NCBI GenBank assembly: GCA_963829835.1
Contig: CAWHKC010000002.1
Coordinates: 168,433 to 232,432 of the forward strand
DNA: 64,000 nucleotides
Direction of reading: 5' to 3'
Source of the DNA: Berkiella sp963829835
GTDB lineage: Bacteria > Pseudomonadota > Gammaproteobacteria > Berkiellales > Berkiellaceae
Position numbers and translations under genes: made by a program. Below the pieces are notes generated by a model that searched no databases, was not told where the DNA came from, and saw nothing but the letters and a program-made list of their open reading frames with translations. This document shows positions 54,245-63,106 of this stretch, piece by piece; the stretch's first letter is position 1, and every line of letters starts with the position of its first letter.

Positions 54245-55495
54245 TTAAGCAGTGAGATCCCAATATCTTTCCTCTGTGAATTCATTATCCAGATAATGAT
54301 CTAAGGTCTTTCTACTCAGAGTAGGCCCAGGCAGTTTACTACTTTTATCAATCATATAATTTATAGGTTTGCCATGGCAGTAAAGACTTGTCCCATATAA
54401 ACTCTCACAAATTGTTACTTTTTGATTGATATATTGTCTACTTCTATTCTTGGGAGGGATTATTTTAAATAACTGTTTGTTATGCCGAAAAGATAAATCT
54501 TTTGATATTTTCTTTTCTGTATGTATTGAAAAAAGATAATTTAAACTTAGCTTTTCTTCGTGAGATAGCTCTCTATGTACATCTTGCTCAACCGCAGGCT
54601 TTCTTTCAAACCTCATATTGTAACGTGCTACAAAGCCATCTAAAAACAAATTAGCATTTTCTATGTCATTTATTTTATGAAACCTTAACTCTTTGATTAA
54701 TCTATCTTGTAACGTCTCATTTGCCCTCTCAACGCGCCCCTTAGCTTGTGGGGAATGTGCATAAATTGGCTTTATTCTTAGCTCTTTTAATACTCGTCCA
54801 AATTGTGTAACACCATCTTCAGATTTAGCCATTCTTTGATTTATATGAAACACATTATGTTTGTCAAAGTATACGGCTCGTGGGACGCCATGAGTTAATA
54901 CATATTCTTTAAATGTAGATAAGTAATCAATGGTGGTTTCAGCTATTGAAAATCTTAGCTTCATGAGCTTACTTGTTGCGTCATCAATAAAGACAAGTAA
55001 ACAGCACTTTGGCCCTCTTTCCTCAAACCAACGATGATAGGAACCATCTATTTGTATCAACTCACCATAGAACTCTCTTCTTGCACGAAGCGGATGAGCT
55101 CGTGGGACCTTTTTAATATGCGCTTGCCATAACTGCGACTCAATCATCCATTGGCGCGCTGTTTCTTTACTTATTTTAATTTGGAAATATTCATTAAGCT
55201 TCTCCGCTGCTAAAGTTGGCCCATAATCATAAAAATGCTCTTTGATTAATTCAATGGCCCTAGCTTTAAGCTCATTCTGTATACGATTACTTGGTGGTTT
55301 TCCTGCTCTTTGATTCTTTACCCCAATATCACCTAATAACTCCATGCGCCTAATTATGCGCCGTATCTGGCGCACGGATAAGCCTAAAATACGAGATGCC
55401 TCTTCTTGGGTTATGTAACCGCACTTATAGCGCTCAATAACCTTTAAACGATCTATGTCCTTTGGGAGCAAAGCTAAAATGTCCGCTGTGTGCAT
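54245..55495 (-). CDS. ISNCY/IS1202-group DDE transposase
   Basis: A 416-residue transposase. The N-terminal part has two helix-turn-helix regions (YKCGYITQEEASRILGLSVR and KISKETARQWMIESQLW). A DDE catalytic domain follows with IQIDGSYHRWFE, the second Asp in YFDKHNVFH, and Glu in KGRVERANETLQ. ATG 55495 is chosen because AAGGAGG stands 5 bases before it; the frame is open to GTG 55516. Its first residues (ADILALL) are coded by one of the repeated binding-type sites. Confidence 0.9.
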   Translation of the reverse strand: MHTADILALLPKDIDRLKVIERYKCGYITQEEASRILGLSVRQIRRIIRRMELLGDIGVKNQRAGKPPSNRIQNELKARAIELIKEHFYDYGPTLAAEKLNEYFQIKISKETARQWMIESQLWQAHIKKVPRAHPLRARREFYGELIQIDGSYHRWFEERGPKCCLLVFIDDATSKLMKLRFSIAETTIDYLSTFKEYVLTHGVPRAVYFDKHNVFHINQRMAKSEDGVTQFGRVLKELRIKPIYAHSPQAKGRVERANETLQDRLIKELRFHKINDIENANLFLDGFVARYNMRFERKPAVEQDVHRELSHEEKLSLNYLFSIHTEKKISKDLSFRHNKQLFKIIPPKNRSRQYINQKVTICESLYGTSLYCHGKPINYMIDKSSKLPGPTLSRKTLDHYLDNEFTEERYWDLTA

Positions 55496-55599
55496 ATCCA
55501 CCTCCTTGAGATACACGTTTATTAACGTATAGCTCTAAGTGCTTAAATTCACAGGACATTTTAGCTTTGCTCAAAACCGGACATAATCCTTTGCCGCTA

Positions 55600-55620
55600 C
55601 AAAGCTAACCTAAAATACTG
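55600..55620 (+). repeat. Target-site duplication, right copy
   Basis: Second copy of the 21-base direct repeat. It lies 62 bases before the start of the protease-ankyrin gene, so the insertion is in that gene's promoter or leader region. Confidence 0.9.
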
Positions 55621-55682
55621 AACTTTAACCCCCTAAATTTAATCTAAAAGATATATTTAGCTTCAATCAATAGGAATTTTCA

Positions 55683-57467
55683 ATGATTGGCTGGGGTCAT
55701 GACGATTTAACAAGTTATATGAAGGCTGCTGGCTACGAGTCAGACGAAGGCGGTGTCTGTTTTGGTTATTCTCATATGGGAATGCAAGCCATTTTGTCAC
55801 AAGGAATGAAAGAGTTTGATGATCGCATAGTGCACATGCAGCAAGATAAAATAGACGCTAAAAGCAAAGATGATCCTGTTAAAATTAGAGACAGAGGCCT
55901 GCAAGGTATTACACCGTTTTTAGACGGTGTTGAGTTGTATTATCAGTCCAAGCTTTACCCCGATCTGTTTGAACCAGGAAAAGTTCCCAATCAAAAAAAA
56001 CCATTAGAAACTGCACCTTTGGTCATGTCAACCAAAATAAGAGAAGAAGGTGGCTTAAATCAATGTGCAAATTTTGTTGGGATCTATAATAACGAAGAGT
56101 TAACACAATATCTTGCGATACTTCAGGATGCCTTAACAAAGACTAATCCGCCAAATACAAAACCACTTGCATTGACGCTTGGAAATGATGAACACTCCAT
56201 TACTGTAGGATTTGACCCAACTCGTGATCCAAAAGAGGGCCAATGGATATACATCGATGCTAGTAATATGCCAACCAAATATTTAAAATCGCCCCAAGAA
56301 ATAGCAGCTGCTGTTCAACAAGGATTTAAAGCCTCCGATGATAAAGTCGTTTTTTTTACAACAAAAATATATAGCACAAACAAAAATAAAGAACATTCTG
56401 ATAAAATTATTGGAACTTGCCAAGCAAACCCCGCTTGGGCTGAATTGCATCAAGTCAATAAAGAAAATAAAGATAATAAACATCTTTCTAGTTTGTTAAG
56501 AGCGCTAGTGATAGATGGAAGAACAGAAGATGTAAAAGCACTCTTGAAAAATCCTAATATTGACCCGAATACTAGCACTGAAAAGGGATTCACGCCTTTA
56601 ACGATTGCAGCTTTTGAAAATTCAGAAATTGTTAAGGATCTATTAAAGCACCCTAACATTAATCCAAATCAAGCTAGAAGCTATGAAGATGGTTATACGG
56701 CACTTCATATTGCAACTATCTTAGGTAAGGGTGAAATAACAAAAGAGTTGTTAAACCATGGTGCTTATCCTGATAAAAGAGATAGCAATGGCAAGACACC
56801 GCTTGATTATGCAGTTTCAAATAATAATCAAGAACTGGTTGGCCTATTATTAAAACACGGGGCTGATATCGATCTTGAAAGTTTGGATGATAATGTGCCT
56901 ACGGCTATTAAGGACATGATAGAAAAACAGCATAAAATTTTAGACGCGATTAATGATGGAAAACTTGATTTAGTGAAAGAATTATTAACCGAAAATAAGG
57001 ATAAAAGTGAAGACTCCGTTTTGCATCTTGCGGTGAAAGCAGAGAATTTAGCGGTTGTTAAGGCTTTATTACATTCAGGCCTAGATATTGATGTGAATTC
57101 AACTAATAAAAGGAAAGATACACCACTACACTATGCTGCAAATAAAGGTAATCCAAGTATCGTTCAAGTTCTATTAAAGGAGGGCGCTAACCCTAGCTTG
57201 CGTAACGGATCGGGCACTACGCCACGAGAACTTGGAGCAGATAATGCAGAGATTGAAGCTGTTTTTGTTAAACATGATGACAAAAAAGCCAAGAAAGAAG
57301 CTGAGCATGAAGAAGTATTTAAAGCTGATCCGAAACGAGGCTTATTTCAAAGCTTTAAACAAGCTGACACTAATCCACTAAAGCTAAAGGAAGCAGTCAA
57401 ACCACAAGCTCAAAGGGATGAACAACCAGTCAAAGATAAAAGCCATTCTCGAACAAAATTCTTCTGA
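55683..57467 (+). CDS. Papain-like cysteine protease fused to ankyrin repeats
   Basis: A 594-residue protein. Residues 1-230 have a papain-type triad: Cys26 in GGVCFGYSHMG, His171 in DEHSITVGF and Asp192 in WIYIDAS, spaced as in YopT/C58-like effector proteases. From about 265 to 540 lie about eight ankyrin repeats (TPLTIAAFENSEIV, TALHIATILGKGEI, TPLDYAVSNNNQELV, TPLHYAANKGNPSIV). The tail is Lys-rich. No signal peptide. A secreted effector is likely by analogy; it is not shown. The upstream insertion sequence could silence it or supply a promoter. Confidence 0.75.
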   Translation: MIGWGHDDLTSYMKAAGYESDEGGVCFGYSHMGMQAILSQGMKEFDDRIVHMQQDKIDAKSKDDPVKIRDRGLQGITPFLDGVELYYQSKLYPDLFEPGKVPNQKKPLETAPLVMSTKIREEGGLNQCANFVGIYNNEELTQYLAILQDALTKTNPPNTKPLALTLGNDEHSITVGFDPTRDPKEGQWIYIDASNMPTKYLKSPQEIAAAVQQGFKASDDKVVFFTTKIYSTNKNKEHSDKIIGTCQANPAWAELHQVNKENKDNKHLSSLLRALVIDGRTEDVKALLKNPNIDPNTSTEKGFTPLTIAAFENSEIVKDLLKHPNINPNQARSYEDGYTALHIATILGKGEITKELLNHGAYPDKRDSNGKTPLDYAVSNNNQELVGLLLKHGADIDLESLDDNVPTAIKDMIEKQHKILDAINDGKLDLVKELLTENKDKSEDSVLHLAVKAENLAVVKALLHSGLDIDVNSTNKRKDTPLHYAANKGNPSIVQVLLKEGANPSLRNGSGTTPRELGADNAEIEAVFVKHDDKKAKKEAEHEEVFKADPKRGLFQSFKQADTNPLKLKEAVKPQAQRDEQPVKDKSHSRTKFF

Positions 57468-57663
57468 CCTAAATTAATCACCGCAATCATCAAAAGAAAT
57501 TTTCTAATCCATACCTTCACATAAGTTATAAAATAAACTTATTTATATCGGTTCTATATTATCACTTATGCTAATAATTACAATATATAATGCTCTTGAT
57601 CCTCACCTAACGTCAGGTTCTATAGTCTGATTGTGACTGTCAATTGAAGATGAAGAGATTGTG

Positions 57664-58404
57664 ATGAAGCCATATAAAATCGGAGAACTTGCCAAGCAAA
57701 CTGGGTTAACAGTAAGAGCCTTGCATCATTATGATGAAATAGGATTACTTACACCGACTTATAGAACGTCAGCCGGTCATCGTTTGTATCAAGAAAAGGA
57801 TATCCAAAAGCTGCAAGAAATTATGCTATTGCAGCTGATGGGCTTCTCGCTTGCGGAAATTAAAATCTGCTTGGAAAGAAAAGATTTTTCATTCCAAGAA
57901 ATGGCCAAATCACATTTAAATCGCTTACAAATCACAATACAGTCGCAAAAGGCGCTTTGTAATCGCATTGAAGCGATTATTGAAGCAATTAACCATCAAC
58001 AGGCATTATCATTGGATAGTGCAATTGAGACGATTAAGGCGATTGTTATGTACGAAAAATATTATACCCCAGAACAGATTGAAACTTTGAAAAATCGGCA
58101 AAGCAAAATGTCTAAAGAAGAATTTGCACAAGGGCAAGCCGCTTGGGAAACTTTGTTCAAAGAATTTGAAGTAGCTTTTAATGCCAAAAAAGAAGTTAGT
58201 GATTCTTCAGTGATTAAACTTGGGCAAAGAGCCAATGCTTTGATCCAGGAGTTTACAGGAGGTTCACCTGAAATGGAGAAATCTTTGCAAAAAATGTATA
58301 GCACAGAGGGTGGTCACAATGTGCTATCCCAACATGGTGTCACTGTCAGCGCTGAATTATTTCAGTTTATTACTTACGCCATGAAAGCTGCAAAGGAAGC
58401 ATAA
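57664..58404 (+). CDS. MerR family regulator with TipA-type drug-binding domain
   Basis: A 246-residue regulator. The MerR head (1-70) has YKIGELAKQTGLTVRALHHY and the wing RTSAGHRLY. A long dimer helix follows, then a TipAS-like domain (about 125-240) with MYEKYYTPEQIETL and GGHNVLSQHGVTVS. Such proteins sense hydrophobic or thiopeptide compounds. AAGAG precedes the start; a GTG directly before ATG 57664 is possible. Single gene with a terminator after it. Confidence 0.88.
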   Translation: MKPYKIGELAKQTGLTVRALHHYDEIGLLTPTYRTSAGHRLYQEKDIQKLQEIMLLQLMGFSLAEIKICLERKDFSFQEMAKSHLNRLQITIQSQKALCNRIEAIIEAINHQQALSLDSAIETIKAIVMYEKYYTPEQIETLKNRQSKMSKEEFAQGQAAWETLFKEFEVAFNAKKEVSDSSVIKLGQRANALIQEFTGGSPEMEKSLQKMYSTEGGHNVLSQHGVTVSAELFQFITYAMKAAKEA

Positions 58405-58420
58405 TTTTCACATCTCACTT

Positions 58421-58439
58421 TGGGGCACTATGTGCCCCA
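58421..58439. terminator. Perfect 8-bp hairpin between convergent genes
   Basis: TGGGGCAC (58421-58428) and GTGCCCCA (58432-58439) form a perfect stem with a 3-base loop between the MerR gene and the 58467 gene. There is no strong T run. Confidence 0.5.
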
Positions 58440-58466
58440 TTCTCAATATGTCACTGAAACTGCGAC

Positions 58467-59174
58467 TTAAGGCTTTTTTCTTAATTCCATAGCCAATGGT
58501 GGAACAATTTCTTTACGTGAATGATGCGCTGGGTCAGACGTTCGCTTTTTATCGAAGCTTGTCAAAATTGGCTTACCTTTACTCTCATCAAGGCGACGGG
58601 GTTTTCTTAAGGCAATCTTTTCGATTTGTTTTAATATTTTTTCAGTTCTTTTTTCTTTTAAGCTAGGAAATTTTTCATAAATTTCAGCAACCAGCGATAG
58701 CGTGGTATTAATGTGCCTGATTTTTTCGTCATATACCCCTTTGGTTACTGTTCTATCCATTCGTTTCTGACATATGTCACGCTTGATCGATTTGGTATTT
58801 TCAAGCTTCTGAAAAATAGTGTTTTTGTAATAACCTAAGGTGTCATCTTGAGCATCGTGGGGATTCTGTTTAAGATATTCGATCCATTTTTTTGTTATGA
58901 GTTCCTTGATATATATCTTATGTGGCTTATGTTTTTTATATTTAATTTTGTCCTTTTTTATAAGGCTTGCAAGAAAATCTTCAAGGTCAATATCAACATC
59001 ACCTTCAGCTTTTTGTTTTGTTCGCGTTACAGGCGCTTGCGTTTTAACTGGGTTATCAACCACGCTGCTAGCAATAGGAATAAAATTGTCTAATTCTGGA
59101 CATAAAGAATAAAATGGTTGTAACAGCGATGGTGGATCAATCTCATCCGAAAGATCTTCAAGGAAATCTAACAT
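58467..59174 (-). CDS. Hypothetical basic protein (235 aa)
   Basis: A 235-residue protein. An acidic N-terminus (LDFLEDLSDEIDPP) is followed by a strongly basic body with KKDKIKYKKHKPHKIYIKEL and RTEKILKQIEKIALRKPRR, and an Arg/Lys-rich end. No membrane span. No family recognised. The basic clusters could bind nucleic acid or act as NLS. Confidence 0.55.
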   Translation of the reverse strand: MLDFLEDLSDEIDPPSLLQPFYSLCPELDNFIPIASSVVDNPVKTQAPVTRTKQKAEGDVDIDLEDFLASLIKKDKIKYKKHKPHKIYIKELITKKWIEYLKQNPHDAQDDTLGYYKNTIFQKLENTKSIKRDICQKRMDRTVTKGVYDEKIRHINTTLSLVAEIYEKFPSLKEKRTEKILKQIEKIALRKPRRLDESKGKPILTSFDKKRTSDPAHHSRKEIVPPLAMELRKKP

Positions 59175-59245
59175 AATACCTACAGATATAAAAAAAGAGT
59201 ATCAATACCGGAGTCAAGATATAAAGTCAAGTGTTGAGTCAGATT

Positions 59246-61312
59246 TTACATCCGCTTGCTGGAACGTTTTGGATCGGCGTCAAGCTTCTCTTTAAGGTTA
59301 TGTATTTCTATAAAACCTTCTGCTTGTTTAAGTTTTTCCTCTGGCGCTATCTCTGATTTTTGAAGCTTCTCAATACGAGCAATCGCACTTTGGATGTCTT
59401 TATCTTGTGGCGATTCTTTTTGAAGATCTTTGAGCTTAGTGATCAGCTCCGCTACCTTCATTTCAGGAGGTGTTAAGGGAAGTGGCGGTAAACTGTAAGC
59501 CTGTGGCTTTGAGAATGAGAAAGTGACTGATGATGGCGGCTCATCTTGGTTAGGTCCTGAAGTATTACTTGGTCTTGTTACTGTTGAACTTGGCGGGGAA
59601 CTAGTCACAGAAGGTGGAACTGAAATTGTTGACCCAGGTACAGAAATTTTTGGTTCTTGAATAAGATATACTCCTTTTTGCCATGTCACTGGGGCTTTTG
59701 GCGGTTCTTTCACTACCGGTGCAACTGAACTTGTCAATTGCGCCTTTGGCGCTTCACCCAATACCGAATCATCTAAGCCAAATTGTTTAAGATCTAAAAT
59801 AACGCCTGGAGGATTTTGATCATTGACAGGTCCAGGTTGCTTTAATAATTTCTCTCTTGCAGCATGAATTTCATCTTTACCTTTATCAATCTCAGTTTGT
59901 AGATATCTCGGAAAACGTGCGACTCGTTCTGCTAATGAGAAATTTAGTCTATCTTGAGCTATAGCTTTTTTAGCAGATGACATTAATTTTTTCTGATCAT
60001 CAGTAGATAATGGTTTATCATTTAGGTCAGTAAGAGCAAAATATTCTATCCTATCGGCTTCAGAGTTGTTCTTTCTTTTTTCGGCTTGAATAATTTTTTC
60101 ACTATTCTCTTTGATTAAATCTTGAACAAACGATTCTAGCGCTTGCGTTGCTTCATTTCGCCCTAAAGTACCCTTTTTAACGTCATCAGCTAATAATGCT
60201 GCTTTATTTTTAATCATAACGCCCAATTGAGCTCTCAATTGATCTGAGGCTGCTTCATATTCTTTAATTTTATCAATTCTCTCCTTCTTGGACATATTGT
60301 CATCTATACCATATTTCTTATTAAGATAATCTAAACGATCTTTAATTTGGATTGATGATTTTGTTTTGGTGACTATTTTTTTCATTCTTGCCATAGCCTT
60401 AGCAGGATCGTCTCCTAAGGAAGAAAGCTTTGGATTAATTTTTTTCATCACTTTATGGTGAGCTCTTTTGAGCATACCCTTTTTCTCAGGCTTGCCTTCA
60501 TTCTTCGGTGACTTTTCAGTCTTAGACACCTTTTCAGGCGTAGACAACTTTTCATTTGTGTTAGTTAAACTTTCCCTCAAAGCTTTATGCACTTCGGGTG
60601 TAACAATCAAACCACCTTTTCTAAATGTACCTTCAAACTGCTTTTGGAGCTGACCAATGTCTTTCGATAGAATATGAGCCAAATCATTATCTCGAAGGTT
60701 CATAAACATGCAAAGGCCAGAAGGTGAACCTGGCTCAATCGTATAATCACCAAGCACACTTCCAAACAAAGGAGTATCCCTCGTCATTAAAGTTTCAAAT
60801 GGCATCTTACATATTTGTTTAGCATACTCTCGCAATCCTGGAATATTAACCGCCATATCAGTTTTATCTTCTTCGAATGAATAGGTTACATCCCCAGGAA
60901 AATAAATAGTTTCCATATATAGTAAGTGATTCATAAAGCGTTGTTTTAACTCATCACTATAGTTTGATTTAAGTTCATTAAGCATCATCCTTGCTTTTAT
61001 AATATCGATCATGCAAAAAATATCTTTGCCTTCAGCCTCACCAAGAGATAGCTGGGCAACAATTGGAGCAACCATATCCTCCTGGGTTTTAGCTCTTTCT
61101 ATCATTATTTTAATTATTTCATCAGGAGATTTATCGAAAATCCTAGGGCCCAAGGATTCCATTTTATTATTAAACAAACGAAATAAATCTGAAGGAGCAG
61201 GATGAGCTTTTATGTATGATTTTACATATTCAACCGGTGTTAGTGCTGATTCAGAACCTTGTGTGCTCATATGTGTATCGCACCCTATTGCTAATGCACG
61301 ATCTTTCATCAT
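59246..61312 (-). CDS. Large hypothetical protein with RasGEF/RhoGAP-like size pattern unproven (688 aa)
   Basis: A 688-residue soluble protein with no firm family. Residues 15-240 look like an ordered helical domain (SDLFRLFNNKMESL, FMNHLLYMETIYF, GLCMFMNLRDNDLAHIL). At 250-305 is a Lys-rich linker (KSPKNEGKPEKKGMLKRAHHK). Residues 310-470 are helical and may form a coiled coil, 505-605 are Pro/Ser/Val-rich and disordered, and a final helical segment ends in a basic tail (DPKRSSKRM). The layout is that of a secreted effector of unknown activity. ATG at about 61270 is an alternative start. Confidence 0.5.
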   Translation of the reverse strand: MMKDRALAIGCDTHMSTQGSESALTPVEYVKSYIKAHPAPSDLFRLFNNKMESLGPRIFDKSPDEIIKIMIERAKTQEDMVAPIVAQLSLGEAEGKDIFCMIDIIKARMMLNELKSNYSDELKQRFMNHLLYMETIYFPGDVTYSFEEDKTDMAVNIPGLREYAKQICKMPFETLMTRDTPLFGSVLGDYTIEPGSPSGLCMFMNLRDNDLAHILSKDIGQLQKQFEGTFRKGGLIVTPEVHKALRESLTNTNEKLSTPEKVSKTEKSPKNEGKPEKKGMLKRAHHKVMKKINPKLSSLGDDPAKAMARMKKIVTKTKSSIQIKDRLDYLNKKYGIDDNMSKKERIDKIKEYEAASDQLRAQLGVMIKNKAALLADDVKKGTLGRNEATQALESFVQDLIKENSEKIIQAEKRKNNSEADRIEYFALTDLNDKPLSTDDQKKLMSSAKKAIAQDRLNFSLAERVARFPRYLQTEIDKGKDEIHAAREKLLKQPGPVNDQNPPGVILDLKQFGLDDSVLGEAPKAQLTSSVAPVVKEPPKAPVTWQKGVYLIQEPKISVPGSTISVPPSVTSSPPSSTVTRPSNTSGPNQDEPPSSVTFSFSKPQAYSLPPLPLTPPEMKVAELITKLKDLQKESPQDKDIQSAIARIEKLQKSEIAPEEKLKQAEGFIEIHNLKEKLDADPKRSSKRM

Positions 61313-61381
61313 TTGACTTTAATATCTGTATAAAAGTTCAAAAATAATGCTAAATTAAATCAATGTCTTGCAAACGGTTCA

Positions 61382-61756
61382 TCATATAACGACCCTTTTC
61401 CCCCTTCTCTTTAACCACGCTAGAATTCTGCAAGCAACTCCATTTTTTCTACTTCCTTTTACGTGGGCCCTTTTTTTTCTGTGAATTTTGCTTGGGAATA
61501 TTTGGTGCTTTAACGACTTCAGGTTGGTGATTTTTTTCTTGTTGGCTGCCTTTGCGAACGATTTTTCTATATAACAAAAGCCTCCCCCCGGAGATAAAGG
61601 AATAAGAACAATTTTTTTATGTTTGTATTCTTCACCAAACATTAGCGTTATTTCATCAGGCGAAAGCTTTACTGAAGGTTCTTGCGGCTTGTCTTCCATA
61701 GGTTGTACTGCTGGCTGTGCTGGACCTCTTTTTTGCTTAGCATTTTGGGGATCCAT
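61382..61756 (-). CDS. Small Pro/Gln/Lys-rich protein, possibly frameshifted at an A7 run
   Basis: The frame codes 124 residues, Pro/Gln-rich and plausible up to about residue 75 (FCYIEKSFAKAANKKK) and then strongly basic and odd. At 61531-61537 is a run of seven A on the coding strand. Moving to the -1 frame there gives NHQPEVVKAPNIPK and a tail QKKKGPRKRK with stop at 61449, in keeping with the first half. Either a -1 slip makes the true protein, or the run mutated. No family is recognised and the ribosome site is weak. Confidence 0.45.
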   Translation of the reverse strand: MDPQNAKQKRGPAQPAVQPMEDKPQEPSVKLSPDEITLMFGEEYKHKKIVLIPLSPGGGFCYIEKSFAKAANKKKITNLKSLKHQIFPSKIHRKKRAHVKGSRKNGVACRILAWLKRRGKRVVI

Positions 61757-61821
61757 CAGAGACGGATAGATCCCCTGCCTCTTTAACTTAGCTGTAATGC
61801 CATAAGATTGCGACTAAAGTG

Positions 61822-62823
61822 TTATGCATAATTGCACCACCTATCTTCAGATTCTACTTGACGAGCTTTCTCTTCTTCTTGCTTGCGTTGGATTTCTTCT
61901 TCCTCTTTCTGGCGTTGAATTTCTGCAAGTCTTCTTTCTTCTTCTCTTCTGGCAGCTAAAAGATCAAAATGTGGAAGGCTTCTTTTTGGGGGTTCAGCTA
62001 AGAACTCCATAATTTTTTTTTCCTTTCGTTCATGCTCTTCCATTCTTGCACGAGCTTCTTCATTGCTCTTTATCTTTTTTTGTTCTTCGCTTTTTTGCTG
62101 TTCAAGCTCTTCTTCACTACGTTTTTGTGATTCAAGCCCTGAACGAATGCTATCTTGGTTTTCTTTTTCTCTTCGTTTTTCTTCTTTACGAGCATTTTCT
62201 GCAGCTTCTTGGTTTTTCATTTCGAAGCGGTGAATTGCATCTTCAATCGCAGTATATCGATAGTTAACATTTTCTGGTGGGAATCTTGGTTCATCACCAT
62301 CATCATCGTCATTTGTAGAAGATGCATCTGGTGCTACTGATCCATCATGACCTGTATCGAAGGAATAGGTCGCAAGAACTTGTTTTTGTTCAAAATCAAT
62401 GATAGCTGCCTTAAGTTCTTGGGCAGTTTGTTCTAAATTACTCATTTCAACTTCAAGGGCTTTGAGAAATAGATTTTCTAACTGCTTGATCGCTTGTTTA
62501 TAAGCAAAAAAAGCGTTTTTAGTAATGGTATTTGCTTCTGATAATTTTGGAATATAATGAATTGATTCAAATTCTAGTGCAGTCGTGATGTAAGCATAGC
62601 TCAGTAAGCAATCATGATAAAGTGATGCGAATTCTTTAGTTACTTGTTTATCCGCGGTCAAAGTATTGATTTCCTTTTGAAATTGCATACTTGCCGAAGG
62701 CATTTGCGCTAGATCTAAAGTAGCAAGTTTTTTACTAAATTCAGCTGCTTTAATTTTTGCAACATTTTTAAGAAAAGCTTCTGTTGTAGATAACGCATTT
62801 TTGGGAAAATTAGGATTAAGCAT
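61822..62823 (-). CDS. Hypothetical coiled-coil protein (333 aa)
   Basis: A 333-residue protein. Residues 1-155 form a helical domain (FAFYKQ-like helices and LENLFLKALEVEMSNLEQTA), 165-190 is an Asp-rich linker (NDDDDGDEP), and about 200-325 is a highly charged Glu/Lys/Arg/Gln coiled coil (REEERRLAEIQRQKEEEE). The end is ESEDRWCNYA. ATG 62823 is chosen because GGAG stands 6 bases before it. No family recognised. Confidence 0.6.
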   Translation of the reverse strand: MLNPNFPKNALSTTEAFLKNVAKIKAAEFSKKLATLDLAQMPSASMQFQKEINTLTADKQVTKEFASLYHDCLLSYAYITTALEFESIHYIPKLSEANTITKNAFFAYKQAIKQLENLFLKALEVEMSNLEQTAQELKAAIIDFEQKQVLATYSFDTGHDGSVAPDASSTNDDDDGDEPRFPPENVNYRYTAIEDAIHRFEMKNQEAAENARKEEKRREKENQDSIRSGLESQKRSEEELEQQKSEEQKKIKSNEEARARMEEHERKEKKIMEFLAEPPKRSLPHFDLLAARREEERRLAEIQRQKEEEEIQRKQEEEKARQVESEDRWCNYA

Positions 62824-63106
62824 AAACACTCCAATAGATATCGAGTTATATATTTGTTAAAAAAATGAAATATAATTTAGAAATAACTCGGCGGAGTGAG
62901 ATCAGTGCTGATCACTCTACTTTTATAAGGCGGGGTTGGAAGGTTTTTACGCAAGTGGTTCATATAATCCAATGTGTAAGTTAATAAACTGTTATTATAT
63001 TGTCATATAAACCCTTAGGGTGGCAAGGCGAAATATCGGGGATAAATGGTAAAAAGCATGAATACTATTAGATTATATGCACCCTTGTTTCGGAAAGGAT
63101 AATAAT
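62824..63106. other. Divergent spacer with a palindrome
   Basis: About 280 bases between two divergent genes. GAGTGAGATCAG and CTGATCACTC near 62895-62918 form an imperfect palindrome (two extra bases in one arm) that could be an operator or small hairpin. Nothing else is seen. Confidence 0.35.

Larger units (their letters stand above)
54138..55599 (-). mobile_element. IS1202/ISNCY-type insertion sequence, complete (1462 bp)
   Basis: The element lies between 21-bp direct repeats and carries one intact transposase. The ends are imperfect inverted repeats GGCAAAGTTAAAATGTCCGG (54142-54161) and the complement of GGCAAAGGATTATGTCCGG (55577-55595). Long target duplications (more than 20 bp) are known for the IS1202 group. 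Identical direct repeats and an intact frame suggest a recent insertion. Confidence 0.85.

Noticed and set aside
62046..62340. Plus-strand hydrophobic frames opposite the coiled-coil gene
   Set aside because: Glu/Lys codons read on the other strand give Phe/Leu-rich peptides; no ribosome site.
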